Source: JANNBN01 sp031385545
GTDB lineage: Bacteria; Actinomycetota; Acidimicrobiia; Acidimicrobiales; JANYDT01
Length of the DNA: 43,946 nt
Direction of reading: 5' to 3'
Assembly (NCBI GenBank): GCA_031385545.1
Contig: JANNBN010000053.1
Span: 1-43,946 of the forward strand
The notes beneath the pieces are model-generated. The model was not told where the DNA came from and did no database searches. It worked only from the letters and a program-made list of their open reading frames with translations. Shown in pieces: positions 16,778 to 25,490 of this stretch. How positions within the stretch are numbered: the stretch's first letter is position 1; each line of letters begins with the position of its first letter. The position numbers were made by a program, and so were the translations under genes.

Positions 16778-16965
16778 ATCACATCGTACGAGCAGGGGGT
16801 GGCCTTGGTGGGCGTGCACCGAGCTAGGCCCGAAGCAAGCACGTCAACGATTGAAAGAACCCGAACGATGTGACAGAACCAGGTCAAGTCCCCCGCGGCC
16901 GGTGCCGATGGTTGAACCGTGCGCGACCCCGAGCTATACGTCCCGTCCGGGACCAGGAGCCACTG

Positions 16966-19311
16966 ATGCTTGACCGACCGAACCTTCCTGGCACAGGTCG
17001 CTCGAACGCGTCGATCTTCCGGGTGGAGGCGCCGATCGACGACCTTCTACCCGGCAAGTCCAACGAGCAGTCGTTCCGCAAGACCTTGCTGGCCTATCGA
17101 CACGGGATGCTGATCGTCATCGGGATCATTCTGTTCACGACGATTCCAGCCGGTGTCCCCGGACGCCTCTTTGCACTCGCCGGTGTCGGCGTTGATCTCG
17201 TGGTCGGTGGCACCGCGTTGCATCTCGCACGGTCCACCCGCAACCGTCGGCTGATCGTCATCCCGTGGCTGCAGGCGCTCTCGATGCTGGCGCTCACCGC
17301 AGTGGCTCCGAGCATGCAGGCCACATTGTTTCTCATTGGACTGTGCCTCTACTCGATCAACTCGCCGTTGCACGGAACGTGGCCCTCGACACTGGCACTG
17401 CTGACGGTCGTCGCGGCAACGCCACTCGTCACCGTCTACCAGGGTGGTTCGTTCGACTTGACCTTCCTGCTCATGTTCACCGTGTTCATCCCCGCAGCAG
17501 GTGTGATTGCCGAGCGGGTTCGCAGCAACGAACTGTCATCGCGCCGCCAGTACGTGGAACTGCTCACCGGTCTTGACGCTGTCGTGTGGGAAGGTGACCC
17601 GGCCACGATGAAGCGAACCTTCGTCAGTCCGCAGAGCCGTGACCTGCTGAACCTTGACCCGCGTGCGCTGATGGAACGCTGGTCCGAGTACGTATACCCG
17701 GACGATCGTGAACGAGAGTCCGAGAGCCGCGCCGCTGGCGTTGCGAACGAACGTGACTTCGTCATCGACTTCCGCATGATGAGCGCCGACGGGTCTGTTA
17801 TCTACGTGCGTGACACCGTCCGCGTCGAACGTGATTCCGCGGGCAAACCGTCGCGCATGCGTGGCGTGCTGGTGGACATCACCCGTCAACAGGCGGCCGA
17901 GGACACAGTTCGGAAGCAAGCGTTGTACGACAACCTCACCGGGCTACCGAACCGGTCGCTGTTCAACGAACAGTTGCGCATGAAGCTTGAGCAGGCCGAA
18001 GGCGGCAAGGAAGGTCTGGCCGTCTTGCTGCTTGACCTGAACGGTTTCAAGGAGGTCAACGATACGCTCGGCCACGCGGTTGGCGACCACCTCTTGCAGG
18101 CGATCGGCGGTCGCCTCAGCACGTACTTGAGCGACGCAACCCTCGTTGCCCGATTGGGCGGCGACGAGTTCGCGGTGCTCATTCATCCTGGCAACGCGCA
18201 GACGGCGTCGATCGCTGCCGAGACGATCGCGTCGTGCCTCACACCGCCGATCACCGTCGACGACATGACTATTCAGGCAGGCGCCAGCACGGGCATCGCC
18301 CTGTACCCCAGCGATGGTCAGGACGGTGCCTCGCTGTTGCGCCGTGCCGACGCCGCCATGTACGAGGCGAAGCAGTCCGGACGTTCACATATGTTCGCGA
18401 CACCGGACGACGACAAGGCCAACGTTCGTCGCCTGCAATTGCTCGGTGAGCTACGCGCCGCAATTGCGTCCGGCGACTTCCGCCTGTTCCATCAGCCGAA
18501 GCTGGACATGCGCTCGGGCCGCATCGTTGGCACGGAGGGGTTGGTGCGTTGGCAGCATCCGCAGTTCGGCCTGCTGACACCGGTCGAGTTCATCGAGCTG
18601 TCAGAACTCTCAGGGCTGATCATGCCGCTGACCCGGTATCTGCTTGAGCTCGGCATCGCTCAGGCTGCGGCGTGGCGTGCGCAGGGCTTCGAGATTGCCG
18701 TGGCCATCAACCTCAGCGTGCGGAACTTCTTCGACCAGGGACTGCCTGACTTCATCCGGGATCTGCTCGATCACCACAACCTGCCAGGCAAATTCCTGGT
18801 GCTCGAGATCACCGAGCGTGAAGTAATGAGCGACCGTGCGCTGGCACGAGCTGCGCTGTCTCAGTTCCGCGAGCTTGGCGTGAAGATCTCGGTGGACGAC
18901 TTCGGAACCGGATTCTCGTCGCTGTCACAGCTGCAGTTGCTGCCGATCGACGAGATCAAGATCGACGCGAGCTTCGTCCGCAACATGCTCACCAACCAGC
19001 AGGACCTGGTGATCGTGAAATCGATCATCGACCTGGGGCACAACCTCGGTCTCGAGGTTGTGGCCGAAGGTGCCGAGACGCCGAACGAGCTGAACGCGCT
19101 GAGAGAACTCGGCGCTGACCGGTTGCAGGGTTACGTCATCGGCAAGCCGATGCCGGCGGAAGACCTCACGCGCTGGCTGCGGCGCCTCGCCGGGCAGCCG
19201 GAGGAGACTCTGGCGAATTCGGCCCCGCAGTTGGTGAACAAACCCGCCGAACCAGCGCCGCGTGCCAGCCGGCTGCTCGCCCAGTCGGACGGAACGCGCC
19301 GCGGCGCTTAA
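16966..19311 (+). CDS. Membrane GGDEF-EAL protein (c-di-GMP synthesis/degradation)
   Basis: 781 residues. Five or six membrane helices (about 38-185) form a MASE-like sensor. A PAS-type domain follows (about 190-310: LTGLDAVVWEGDPATMKRTF, YVYPDDRERES). The GGDEF domain begins YDNLTGLPNRSLF and has an intact GGDEF at 398-402; the RxxD inhibitory site is absent (SDAT in its place). The EAL domain starts at EGLVRW (524-529) with Gly for Ala, and keeps the catalytic set: NLSVRNF, LEITERE, DDFGTGFSS, EIKID, EGAE and LQGYVIGKP. Both activities are therefore possible. ATG 16966 was chosen for its AGGAG six bases upstream; the frame extends to 16870. Confidence 0.92.
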   Translation: MLDRPNLPGTGRSNASIFRVEAPIDDLLPGKSNEQSFRKTLLAYRHGMLIVIGIILFTTIPAGVPGRLFALAGVGVDLVVGGTALHLARSTRNRRLIVIPWLQALSMLALTAVAPSMQATLFLIGLCLYSINSPLHGTWPSTLALLTVVAATPLVTVYQGGSFDLTFLLMFTVFIPAAGVIAERVRSNELSSRRQYVELLTGLDAVVWEGDPATMKRTFVSPQSRDLLNLDPRALMERWSEYVYPDDRERESESRAAGVANERDFVIDFRMMSADGSVIYVRDTVRVERDSAGKPSRMRGVLVDITRQQAAEDTVRKQALYDNLTGLPNRSLFNEQLRMKLEQAEGGKEGLAVLLLDLNGFKEVNDTLGHAVGDHLLQAIGGRLSTYLSDATLVARLGGDEFAVLIHPGNAQTASIAAETIASCLTPPITVDDMTIQAGASTGIALYPSDGQDGASLLRRADAAMYEAKQSGRSHMFATPDDDKANVRRLQLLGELRAAIASGDFRLFHQPKLDMRSGRIVGTEGLVRWQHPQFGLLTPVEFIELSELSGLIMPLTRYLLELGIAQAAAWRAQGFEIAVAINLSVRNFFDQGLPDFIRDLLDHHNLPGKFLVLEITEREVMSDRALARAALSQFRELGVKISVDDFGTGFSSLSQLQLLPIDEIKIDASFVRNMLTNQQDLVIVKSIIDLGHNLGLEVVAEGAETPNELNALRELGADRLQGYVIGKPMPAEDLTRWLRRLAGQPEETLANSAPQLVNKPAEPAPRASRLLAQSDGTRRGA

Positions 19312-19432
19312 CGGTTGTGCGCTGCCGGCCGCGCGCAACCCGTGGACGCTGCGTCCTAGTCCGGACCGCTCCTCACAGTCGTACCGGCTCGGAGTGGCCT
19401 GATGAGCAGGATCGAGGCCGGCGGACTTGTGG

Positions 19433-19870
19433 TCAGGATGCCACGAAGGGGAAGCCTTCGTCGGCCCATCCGGCTTTCCCGCCGATCATCTTCTTGACCG
19501 GTCTGCCGAGGCGGGCGATGTTCGCTGCACCGCGGTCAGCACCATTGCAATGCGGCCCGGCGCAGTACACGACGAACAATGTGTCTTCGGGCCAGGTGGA
19601 GAGCGTCTGTTCGTCGATCTGCGCGTGCGGCAGATGGATGGCTCCTTCAATGTGCTCATCGGCGAACGAATCGGCGCTTGCCGAGGTTTGCAGGAGCACG
19701 AAGTCCTGGCGGCCGGTGGTCGTCGCATCGTGCACGTCCCAGCAGTCCGTCTCCAGCGAAAGCAAGGCGCTGAAGTGTGCGAGAGCGGTTGTGTCGGGAG
19801 CGGCAGGAATCAAGGTGACGCTGGAGGGGCTGGAGGGGCTGGAGGGGCTGGATGGCGTGATTGGGGTCAT
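19433..19870 (-). CDS. Rhodanese-domain protein
   Basis: 145 residues: a single rhodanese domain with ADEHIEGAIHLPHAQI and the active-site loop VVYCAGPHCNGA, where the first Cys is the sulfur carrier. Rhodaneses move sulfane sulfur to acceptors. The first 17 residues (MTPITPSSPSSPSSPSS) come from a 9-bp tandem repeat and are probably disordered. The gene is divergent from an FtrA-type regulator, a pairing I recall from other bacteria, which suggests regulation by it. No clear ribosome binding site; AAAAAT sits six bases before the ATG as a weak -10. Confidence 0.85.
   Translation of the reverse strand: MTPITPSSPSSPSSPSSVTLIPAAPDTTALAHFSALLSLETDCWDVHDATTTGRQDFVLLQTSASADSFADEHIEGAIHLPHAQIDEQTLSTWPEDTLFVVYCAGPHCNGADRGAANIARLGRPVKKMIGGKAGWADEGFPFVAS
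19821..19847 (+). repeat. 9-bp tandem repeat at the 5' end of the rhodanese gene
   Basis: ctggagggg occurs three times in tandem; read on the minus strand each unit encodes Pro-Ser-Ser. Confidence 0.85.
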
Positions 19871-19929
19871 GCAATCATTTTTCGCCCAGGCAGCAAGAAT
19901 CGGGAAGTGGCTGCACTGCCACTATTCGT

Positions 19930-19935
19930 TAACAT
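19930..19935 (+). promoter_or_regulatory. -10 box (TAACAT), leaderless promoter
   Basis: TAACAT, six bases, ATG 19942. Confidence 0.55.
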
Positions 19936-19941
19936 GCGGCC

Positions 19942-20910
19942 ATGTTGGAGAACCGGAGGGTTGTCGCCCTTGCCTACGACGGACTGTGCACGTTCGAGTT
20001 CGGCATCGCCAGCGAACTCTTCGGGCTCGCCCGACCAGAACTTGATACTCCGTGGTACGAGTACCGCGTGGTCGCAACGACAAACGGGCCGATACGAGCG
20101 GTTGGCGGCCTCACGATTCACGCATCGGCCGATCTTCGTCACGTTCGGCGAGCGGGAACGATTGTGCTCCCAGGTTGGCGGGACAAGGACGAGGCACCCC
20201 CAGCGGCGCTGCTGGCGGCGTTGCGTTTCGCTCATGCCAAGGGAGCTCGAATCATGTCGATCTGTTCAGGCGTGTACGTGCTCGCAGCGACCGGGCTCCT
20301 CGATGGACATCCGGCCACCACTCACTGGCGATATGTCGAGCACCTTGCTCAGCGGTACCCGGCGATTCAGGTCCGCCCGAACGTGCTCTACGTCGACAAT
20401 GGGCAAACGATGACATCGGCAGGCAGCGCCGCAGGCCTTGACCTCGGGCTCCATCTCATCCGCCGGGACCACGGTGCGGCAATCGCTGCCGAAGTCGCGA
20501 GACGCTTGGTCCTGCCCCCGCAACGTGAAGGCGGCCAAGCTCAATACATTCGTCACGGCTCGACCGTGGCCGCCATTGAAGATCGACGGATTGCAGACAC
20601 GGCAACCTGGATTCAATCCCACTTCAACGAGGTCATCACGGTCGGAAGCCTCGCGTCGCGTTCGCACATGTCGACGCGGACGTTCGCTCGGCGGTTCCTC
20701 GACGAAACCGGAACCTCGCCCCTCGCTTGGGTTCTGACGCAACGCCTTCACCGGGCACAGGTGCTGCTGGAAACCACGGAACTGCCATTGACGGACGTCG
20801 CTTCGGCAGTGGGGTTCGCCAGCGTCGAGACTCTGCGTCACCATTTCCGCAAGGATCTGAATACGTCACCGTCACGTTACCGATCGGTGTTCTCGTCGTA
20901 TTCGAGCTAA
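19942..20910 (+). CDS. ftrA: FtrA/GlxA-type AraC transcriptional regulator
   Basis: 322 residues. Residues 1-190 form a DJ-1/PfpI-like domain (VVALAYDGLCTFEFGIASELFG at the start; IMSICSGVYVLAATGLLDG around the elbow Cys). Residues about 215-315 are an AraC DNA-binding domain with two helix-turn-helix units: ITVGSLASRSHMSTRTFARRF and LPLTDVASAVGFASVETLRHHF. It is expected to activate a promoter near its own gene, most likely that of the divergent rhodanese gene 71 bp away. The inducing ligand is unknown. The leaderless TAACAT box supports the ATG at 19942. Confidence 0.87.
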   Translation: MLENRRVVALAYDGLCTFEFGIASELFGLARPELDTPWYEYRVVATTNGPIRAVGGLTIHASADLRHVRRAGTIVLPGWRDKDEAPPAALLAALRFAHAKGARIMSICSGVYVLAATGLLDGHPATTHWRYVEHLAQRYPAIQVRPNVLYVDNGQTMTSAGSAAGLDLGLHLIRRDHGAAIAAEVARRLVLPPQREGGQAQYIRHGSTVAAIEDRRIADTATWIQSHFNEVITVGSLASRSHMSTRTFARRFLDETGTSPLAWVLTQRLHRAQVLLETTELPLTDVASAVGFASVETLRHHFRKDLNTSPSRYRSVFSSYSS

Positions 20911-20977
20911 CGGAAGCGATCGTTCTCCCAGCCCATCCAGCAAGAGAGCACTCGACATGGCTCGACTTTTGCTGCCT

Positions 20978-20983
20978 TACGCT
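20978..20983 (+). promoter_or_regulatory. -10 box (TACGCT), leaderless promoter
   Basis: TACGCT, six bases, ATG 20990; this favours that start over the in-frame ATG at 20957. Confidence 0.6.
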
Positions 20984-20989
20984 GCAGGG

Positions 20990-22258
20990 ATGAACCCCGC
21001 CCTCGAGGACGTCACCATCGATCGACTCGTTGCTGGGGGAGACGGCATCGGCCGCTTGGCTGATGGGCGTGTGGTGTTCGTTGCGGCAGTCGTTCCGGGT
21101 GATCGGGTCAGCGTCGAGCTGACGCTCAACAAGAAGGACTTGGCGAAGGGAGTGGTTCGCTCGATCGTCACCCCTGGCCCCGACCGCGTCGACCCACCGT
21201 GCACGCGGGTCGCGGCGGGATGTGGCGGATGCGACTGGCAGCACCTCGCGCCGAGTGCTCAGCACTCGGCCAAAGTGGCAGTTGTGGCCGACGCGTTCTC
21301 CCGCATCGGGCGCATCCCGGAATCGACAGCGCGCTTACGATTCGGTGGAACCATCGCAGCAGGCGAGCCGTCGGCCAGCGGATGGCGTACAACCGTGCGA
21401 GCGTCGGTGAACCGTTCCGGTCGGGCTGGCTTCTATCGAAGCGGCACACACGATGTCGTTCCCTCCGGGCCCTGCATGGTGGCCCATCCGGTTATTGCTC
21501 GTGTTCTGGAGTCGGGTACGTTCGCGCCGGCAGAAGAGGTCATCATCCGCGTCGGGGTGTCCGGCCGTCAGCTCGTAGTCGGCACCGCGCAGCCCGCTGC
21601 TGTGAAGCTTCCATCGATTCCAACCGGTTGGACCGCTGAGATTGTGCGGACACCCGGTACCGGCGGGGTCGGCGCCGTGCAGGAGCACATCAACGGGGCA
21701 GACCTCCGAGTATCGATCAGCTCGTTCTTCCAGTCAGGTCCCGATGCGGCATCGTTGTTGGCCTTCACGGTCGCTGAACTGTTCGCACCGCTCGGTGACC
21801 CCGATGTGTTCGTCGATCTCTACGGCGGGGTCGGGTTGTTCGCGGCAACCGCTGGCAAGGGCGCTCGCGATGTCGTGTTGGTCGAGTCTGGCGCAACCTC
21901 GATCTCCGACGCTCGCCACAACCTTGGGTCAGACGCGCTGGTGCACCGCAGCACAGTCGAAGAGTGGGAGCCGCCGCGTGTGGTCCGTCGCTCCGCGAAG
22001 GTACATATCGTCGCCGACCCGGCCCGTGCGGGCTTGGGGCGCGATGGTGTGGCGGCTGTGACAAGGGCCAAGCCCAGTGCGTTCGTGTTGGTGAGCTGCG
22101 ACGCCCCTGCAGGTGCGCGTGATGCGCGTCTGCTCATCGATGCGGGGTACGTGCTGCAAGACGCCGTGGTGCTGGATCTGTTCCCGCACACGTCGCACAT
22201 GGAGACCTTGATGCTGTTCGTTCCCGGTGACGCTCCCGGTGACGCTCCTCCTGCCTGA
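20990..22258 (+). CDS. TrmA/RlmD-family RNA uracil-5-methyltransferase
   Basis: 422 residues. An N-terminal TRAM domain (VTIDRLVAGGDGIGRL) precedes cysteines C71, C78 and C81 plus a later Cys in SGPCMVAHP, matching the [4Fe-4S] site of RlmD/RlmC-type enzymes. The catalytic domain has FFQSGPD, SAM-binding DLYGGVGLFAA, DPARAGLG and the nucleophile C370 in LVSCDAPAGARDARLL, slightly divergent from the classic SCNP. It would transfer a methyl group from S-adenosylmethionine to C5 of a uridine in rRNA or tRNA. Which RNA is modified cannot be decided. The end carries a small repeat, PGDAPGDAP, from a 12-bp duplication at 22223-22246. Confidence 0.87.
   Translation: MNPALEDVTIDRLVAGGDGIGRLADGRVVFVAAVVPGDRVSVELTLNKKDLAKGVVRSIVTPGPDRVDPPCTRVAAGCGGCDWQHLAPSAQHSAKVAVVADAFSRIGRIPESTARLRFGGTIAAGEPSASGWRTTVRASVNRSGRAGFYRSGTHDVVPSGPCMVAHPVIARVLESGTFAPAEEVIIRVGVSGRQLVVGTAQPAAVKLPSIPTGWTAEIVRTPGTGGVGAVQEHINGADLRVSISSFFQSGPDAASLLAFTVAELFAPLGDPDVFVDLYGGVGLFAATAGKGARDVVLVESGATSISDARHNLGSDALVHRSTVEEWEPPRVVRRSAKVHIVADPARAGLGRDGVAAVTRAKPSAFVLVSCDAPAGARDARLLIDAGYVLQDAVVLDLFPHTSHMETLMLFVPGDAPGDAPPA
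22223..22246 (+). repeat. 12-bp duplication at the 3' end of the methyltransferase gene
   Basis: cccggtgacgct occurs twice in tandem, in frame, four codons before the stop. Confidence 0.7.
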
Positions 22259-22276
22259 TTGGCCAGTTCGCCGAAG

Positions 22277-22282
22277 TATCCT
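22277..22282 (+). promoter_or_regulatory. -10 box (TATCCT) of mca
   Basis: TATCCT lies nine bases before ATG 22292; leader of zero to three bases expected. Confidence 0.45.
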
Positions 22283-22291
22283 TTGCGCCTC

Positions 22292-23203
22292 ATGAAGGTG
22301 CCAGTTTCCGCAGCCGGGGATCCACTCAGCCTCCTCACGGTGCACGCCCATCCCGACGATGAGTCATCCAAAGGCGCCGGCACGCTGGCCCGGTACAGCG
22401 ACGAAGGTGTGTACACCACGTTGGTCTGCTGTACCGGTGGCGAATTGGGCGACATTGCCAACCCGGCGATGGATCTGCCCGAGGTCAAGGCCAATCTGCA
22501 AGCGGTCCGCGCCGACGAGTTGGCCAGGGCCACCAAGGTCATCGGGTTCTCCGAAGTGGTCATGCTCGGCTACCGCGATTCGGGGATGGCCAACACCGAA
22601 GCCAACAACGATCCGTCGTGCTTCCACCAGGCCGACCGTTCCGATGCTGTCGCACGCCTGGTGCAGATCATCCGTCGTGTGCGCCCGCAAGTGGTTATCA
22701 CGTACTCCGACGACCAGCAGGGCTATCCGCACCCGGACCATCTTGCCGTTCACGACATCACGGCCCCGGCCTGCGCGGCCGCTGGCGACCCGTTGTATCT
22801 GCCAGAGTTGGGTGCAGCGTGGCGTCCGCAGAAGCTGTATTACTCGGCCTGGGCACGAGTGCGAATGCTCTCGTTCCACGATGCGTTTCTGGCGCAGGGA
22901 ATCACATCGCCCTACGACGAGAAATGGTTCGAGCGCCCGTCTGCCGATCATCGCATCACAACGCGCATCGACGTCGCACCTCAGTACAGTCGCCGCTGCG
23001 AGGCGCTGCGTGCCCACGCGACGCAGATCGACCCCACGTCACCGTTCTGGTTCGGGCTCCCCGACGACGAGGCAGCGCGCATCTACCCCTTCGAGGACTT
23101 CATCCTGGCCGAGTCACTTGTTGCCACGGTTGACCATGGGGTCATCGTCGAGGGCGAGTTGCTCCTCCGACATGAGGCTGACCTGTTCGCCGGCATTCGC
23201 TGA
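22292..23203 (+). CDS. mca: Mycothiol S-conjugate amidase
   Basis: 303 residues of the LmbE/PIG-L zinc amidase family. The zinc site is complete: AHPDDES (H20, D23) and YPHPDH (H149). Features that favour Mca over the related MshB are the SKG after HPDDES, KLYYSAWARVRMLSFHDAF, and the late block RAHATQIDPTSPFWF...FEDFILAESLV. Mca cleaves mycothiol conjugates of electrophiles to release a mercapturic acid for export and GlcN-Ins for mycothiol recycling. It is a strong marker for an actinobacterial host. The start is set by the homology and a nearby TATCCT box. Confidence 0.93.
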   Translation: MKVPVSAAGDPLSLLTVHAHPDDESSKGAGTLARYSDEGVYTTLVCCTGGELGDIANPAMDLPEVKANLQAVRADELARATKVIGFSEVVMLGYRDSGMANTEANNDPSCFHQADRSDAVARLVQIIRRVRPQVVITYSDDQQGYPHPDHLAVHDITAPACAAAGDPLYLPELGAAWRPQKLYYSAWARVRMLSFHDAFLAQGITSPYDEKWFERPSADHRITTRIDVAPQYSRRCEALRAHATQIDPTSPFWFGLPDDEAARIYPFEDFILAESLVATVDHGVIVEGELLLRHEADLFAGIR

Positions 23204-23319
23204 ACAAACGCCCTGTCGACCAGGGCGAGCTCCGCTGGGTTGCTGTTTGACCGATGGTCGTGGGTACAGTCGGTCTGTTCAACGGCGTCGGTTCGACGCC
23301 CCGTGAGGAGCACCAGCAC

Positions 23320-23706
23320 ATGGCAAAGTACCTGTCCAAAGAGTGGCACGACAAGGCGATGGAACTTGCACAGACGTTCCCCGAGAAGCCTGGCGCAACC
23401 GCCAGGATGGCGCTGCGTGTCAGCGGTGGCCCGGAAGGTGACATCTCCTACTACCAGGTGATCGAGAACGGCAAGGTGCTCGAACAGGCGTTGGGTGAAC
23501 TTCCCGACGCCGACTTCACCATGCTGTCCACGTGGGACGACAGCGTGAAGGTGACGAAGGGCGAGCTGGATGCCAACGCGGCGTTTATGCAGGGCAAGAT
23601 GAAGGTCACCGGCAACGTGGGCAAACTCATGTCGTTGATGCCGCTCACGATGAGCCCCGAATACAAGGCCATCCAGGAACAGATCCGCGAGATCACCGAG
23701 TACTGA
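23320..23706 (+). CDS. SCP2 sterol-carrier-like domain protein
   Basis: 128 residues, all one SCP2 domain: a hydrophobic pocket fold that binds lipids or acyl chains. Typical pieces are VIENGKVLEQALGELPDADFTM and GELDANAAFMQGKMKVTGNVGKLMSLMPL. Start at ATG 23320 with GAGGAG nine bases upstream; a TACAGT box at 23264-23269 could give a ~45-base leader. It follows mca on the same strand by 116 bases. The ligand is unknown; stand-alone SCP2 proteins often serve lipid or steroid metabolism. Confidence 0.87.
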   Translation: MAKYLSKEWHDKAMELAQTFPEKPGATARMALRVSGGPEGDISYYQVIENGKVLEQALGELPDADFTMLSTWDDSVKVTKGELDANAAFMQGKMKVTGNVGKLMSLMPLTMSPEYKAIQEQIREITEY

Positions 23707-23740
23707 GCCGGTAACTCCCGCGCCTCGACCTGAGTGAGAT

Positions 23741-24595
23741 TTAGCTGGCGCGCTGGGCTGAGCGAAGTGTTCGGTACCCGATTTGATGCACGTTGCTGCG
23801 GGCCATGATGGCCCGCAGCGTCGCGTGTAGCGGCGCATCGTCGACCAACACGCGGTGGTGCTCGACCTGCGTGGACCAACCCGATGACGTGTTGTACAGA
23901 CTGCGCAACTCGGGTGTGTCGATGGCTGGACGGAGACGAAGTTCCGTGACACCAGGGCTGAGTTGATACACGGCCATTTCGAGCGAGGAAGCCGTGGGGT
24001 CTTCGATGTCGATGACGTGGTCGGGCGTGAGGATGCCTTCGTCGGCCGCAAGGCGGCGGAACGGAAAACCTGCCCGTACTTCGGTTGCCGAATCAGGGAG
24101 GCGCAGCGGCAGGTTGAACTCGACGGCCAGCTCGAGTTCGACGTCGAAGAACTCGGGCCGCATGTGCAGCGCGTCCAGGTGACTGTCGAGGTGTGACACG
24201 TCGAAGCCCCACCAGATGGCCCGCTCGATCTGGGCCCTGCATTCGCGGCGCACCTCGTCGAGCGACGCGTGGTCCCAGAGATCGGGTGCGGTTGACGGGA
24301 ACCCACCGTTGCCGTCGACCAGCGATGGCGCGTGGGTGAGCGGACCCCAGCGGAACCGGTCGTGTTCAGCCAGCACCGTGAGCGACACACCGATGTCTTC
24401 GCCCCGGAAGTCAGCTGCTGCGGCGCGCGCCCACGGGCCGGGGACCATGAGCCTTCCGGTTGTGGCCAAGCCGCGCCGCAGCGTGTCGTAGCCGCCGGCG
24501 GTAGCTGCGTGCGTGCTCCCGATGCCGTCGACCGCGATGATGACCACGCGGTCGCCGGCGGAGTACCCGAGGCGGGAGGTCATGGTGGGGCTCAC
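23741..24595 (-). CDS. ChbG/HpnK (YdjC)-family carbohydrate deacetylase, divergent
   Basis: 284 residues from GTG 24595, whose GTGA overlaps the stop of the upstream nuclease; ATG 24583 is the alternative. The family fold is a metal-dependent TIM barrel that removes acetyl groups from amino sugars. The second metal motif is clear: VSHLDSHLDALHMRPEFF. The first motif is altered: VVIIAVDGIGSTHAATAGGY where members usually have ADDFG, leaving one Asp. The C-terminal part has SPGVTELRLRPA, also typical. With one Asp still in place activity is possible but not certain. Coupling to a secreted nuclease is curious, as the deacetylase itself has no signal peptide. Confidence 0.75.
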   Translation of the reverse strand: MSPTMTSRLGYSAGDRVVIIAVDGIGSTHAATAGGYDTLRRGLATTGRLMVPGPWARAAAADFRGEDIGVSLTVLAEHDRFRWGPLTHAPSLVDGNGGFPSTAPDLWDHASLDEVRRECRAQIERAIWWGFDVSHLDSHLDALHMRPEFFDVELELAVEFNLPLRLPDSATEVRAGFPFRRLAADEGILTPDHVIDIEDPTASSLEMAVYQLSPGVTELRLRPAIDTPELRSLYNTSSGWSTQVEHHRVLVDDAPLHATLRAIMARSNVHQIGYRTLRSAQRAS

Positions 24596-25227
24596 GAGCC
24601 AACCGTAGTTGGACAAGCCCGCCACAGACCGCGCTGCTCATCTCTCGCTGCGGAAACCGCGTCGGCGAACTGGTCGACGTGGGCCACGTTCGGTGGGTAG
24701 GTGAGGAGGTTGGCGTATCCGTTGCGGGCAAGCGCCAGGTTGACGAAAAGCCCATCCGATGCCCGGTAGATGTAGGCGAGCAGGCGACCGTACCGATCTC
24801 GTTCTTCCACATCGCGTTCGATGCGAACCGCGGTGCCGACGGGAATGAGCGCAGCGGTGAAATGTGAGGCCTCGGGGCCGAAGCACTGGATAGGCGTGTT
24901 GGGGCGCTTCGTCTCTGGTGTGTCGATGCCGATCAGGCGAACCTTCTCCTGGCCGCCGTCAGCGAACTGCACGGTGACCGTGTCTCCGTCGCTGAGGTGC
25001 ACCACGCTGGCGTTCGCAACAACCGATCCCGGCCCTCGGACCGTCGCGGCCGTCTGTTCCGGCGAGGCTGACGTGGCGGTTCGACCGGAATCCTGTTGCT
25101 GTGGATCAGCGGTTGTGGCCGCTCGCTCGACGCTGAAGGCAGCAGTATCTGCTGTACACGCGGAGGTGACGGACAGGTGCGCGGTCAACAACGCCGTCAG
25201 CGAGACGCGACGAATCACCGAGCTCAC
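24592..25227 (-). CDS. Secreted thermonuclease-like (SNase) protein, probable lipoprotein
   Basis: 211 residues. The N-terminus (SLTALLTAHLSVTSAC) is a signal peptide with a possible lipobox ending at C24. After a Thr/Gln/Ser-rich linker comes a staphylococcal-nuclease domain (about 70-205): VVHLSDGDTVTVQF, VRLIGIDTPETKRP and VRIERDVEERDRYGRLLAYIY, which together supply the catalytic Arg, Asp and Glu/Arg set. Such enzymes cut DNA and RNA outside the cell with calcium. GTG 25227 starts it. It is divergent from the secreted metallopeptidase gene, and both may share the 263-base control region. Confidence 0.87.
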   Translation of the reverse strand: MSSVIRRVSLTALLTAHLSVTSACTADTAAFSVERAATTADPQQQDSGRTATSASPEQTAATVRGPGSVVANASVVHLSDGDTVTVQFADGGQEKVRLIGIDTPETKRPNTPIQCFGPEASHFTAALIPVGTAVRIERDVEERDRYGRLLAYIYRASDGLFVNLALARNGYANLLTYPPNVAHVDQFADAVSAARDEQRGLWRACPTTVGS

Positions 25228-25381
25228 GAAACGTCACACAGAGTGGTGAATTGGTTCATTGGGATGGTGGTTTGGATGGACCTTCAGGAGTGAACGTGCA
25301 TACAGTGTTGACGTTGACCACACAAAGTAGTGAACGGTGTACCTGGAAGTCGCCGTTGACCAGCCTGGTGGAAAGACACGA

Positions 25382-25420
25382 GCAGCAAACAAGTGCAGCA
25401 AACAAGTGCAGCAAACAACA
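25382..25420 (+). repeat. 13-bp tandem repeat in the 5' leader of the metallopeptidase gene
   Basis: Three 13-bp units gcagcaaacaagt (the last ending aca). Unlike the other arrays it is A-rich and not a multiple of three, consistent with its place in a non-coding leader. Confidence 0.8.
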
Positions 25421-25490
25421 GCACAAATCGCACGACCGACAAGTCCATCTCTCGACCAGGGGTCCGGACGACGAGATGGAAGGAAACCAG

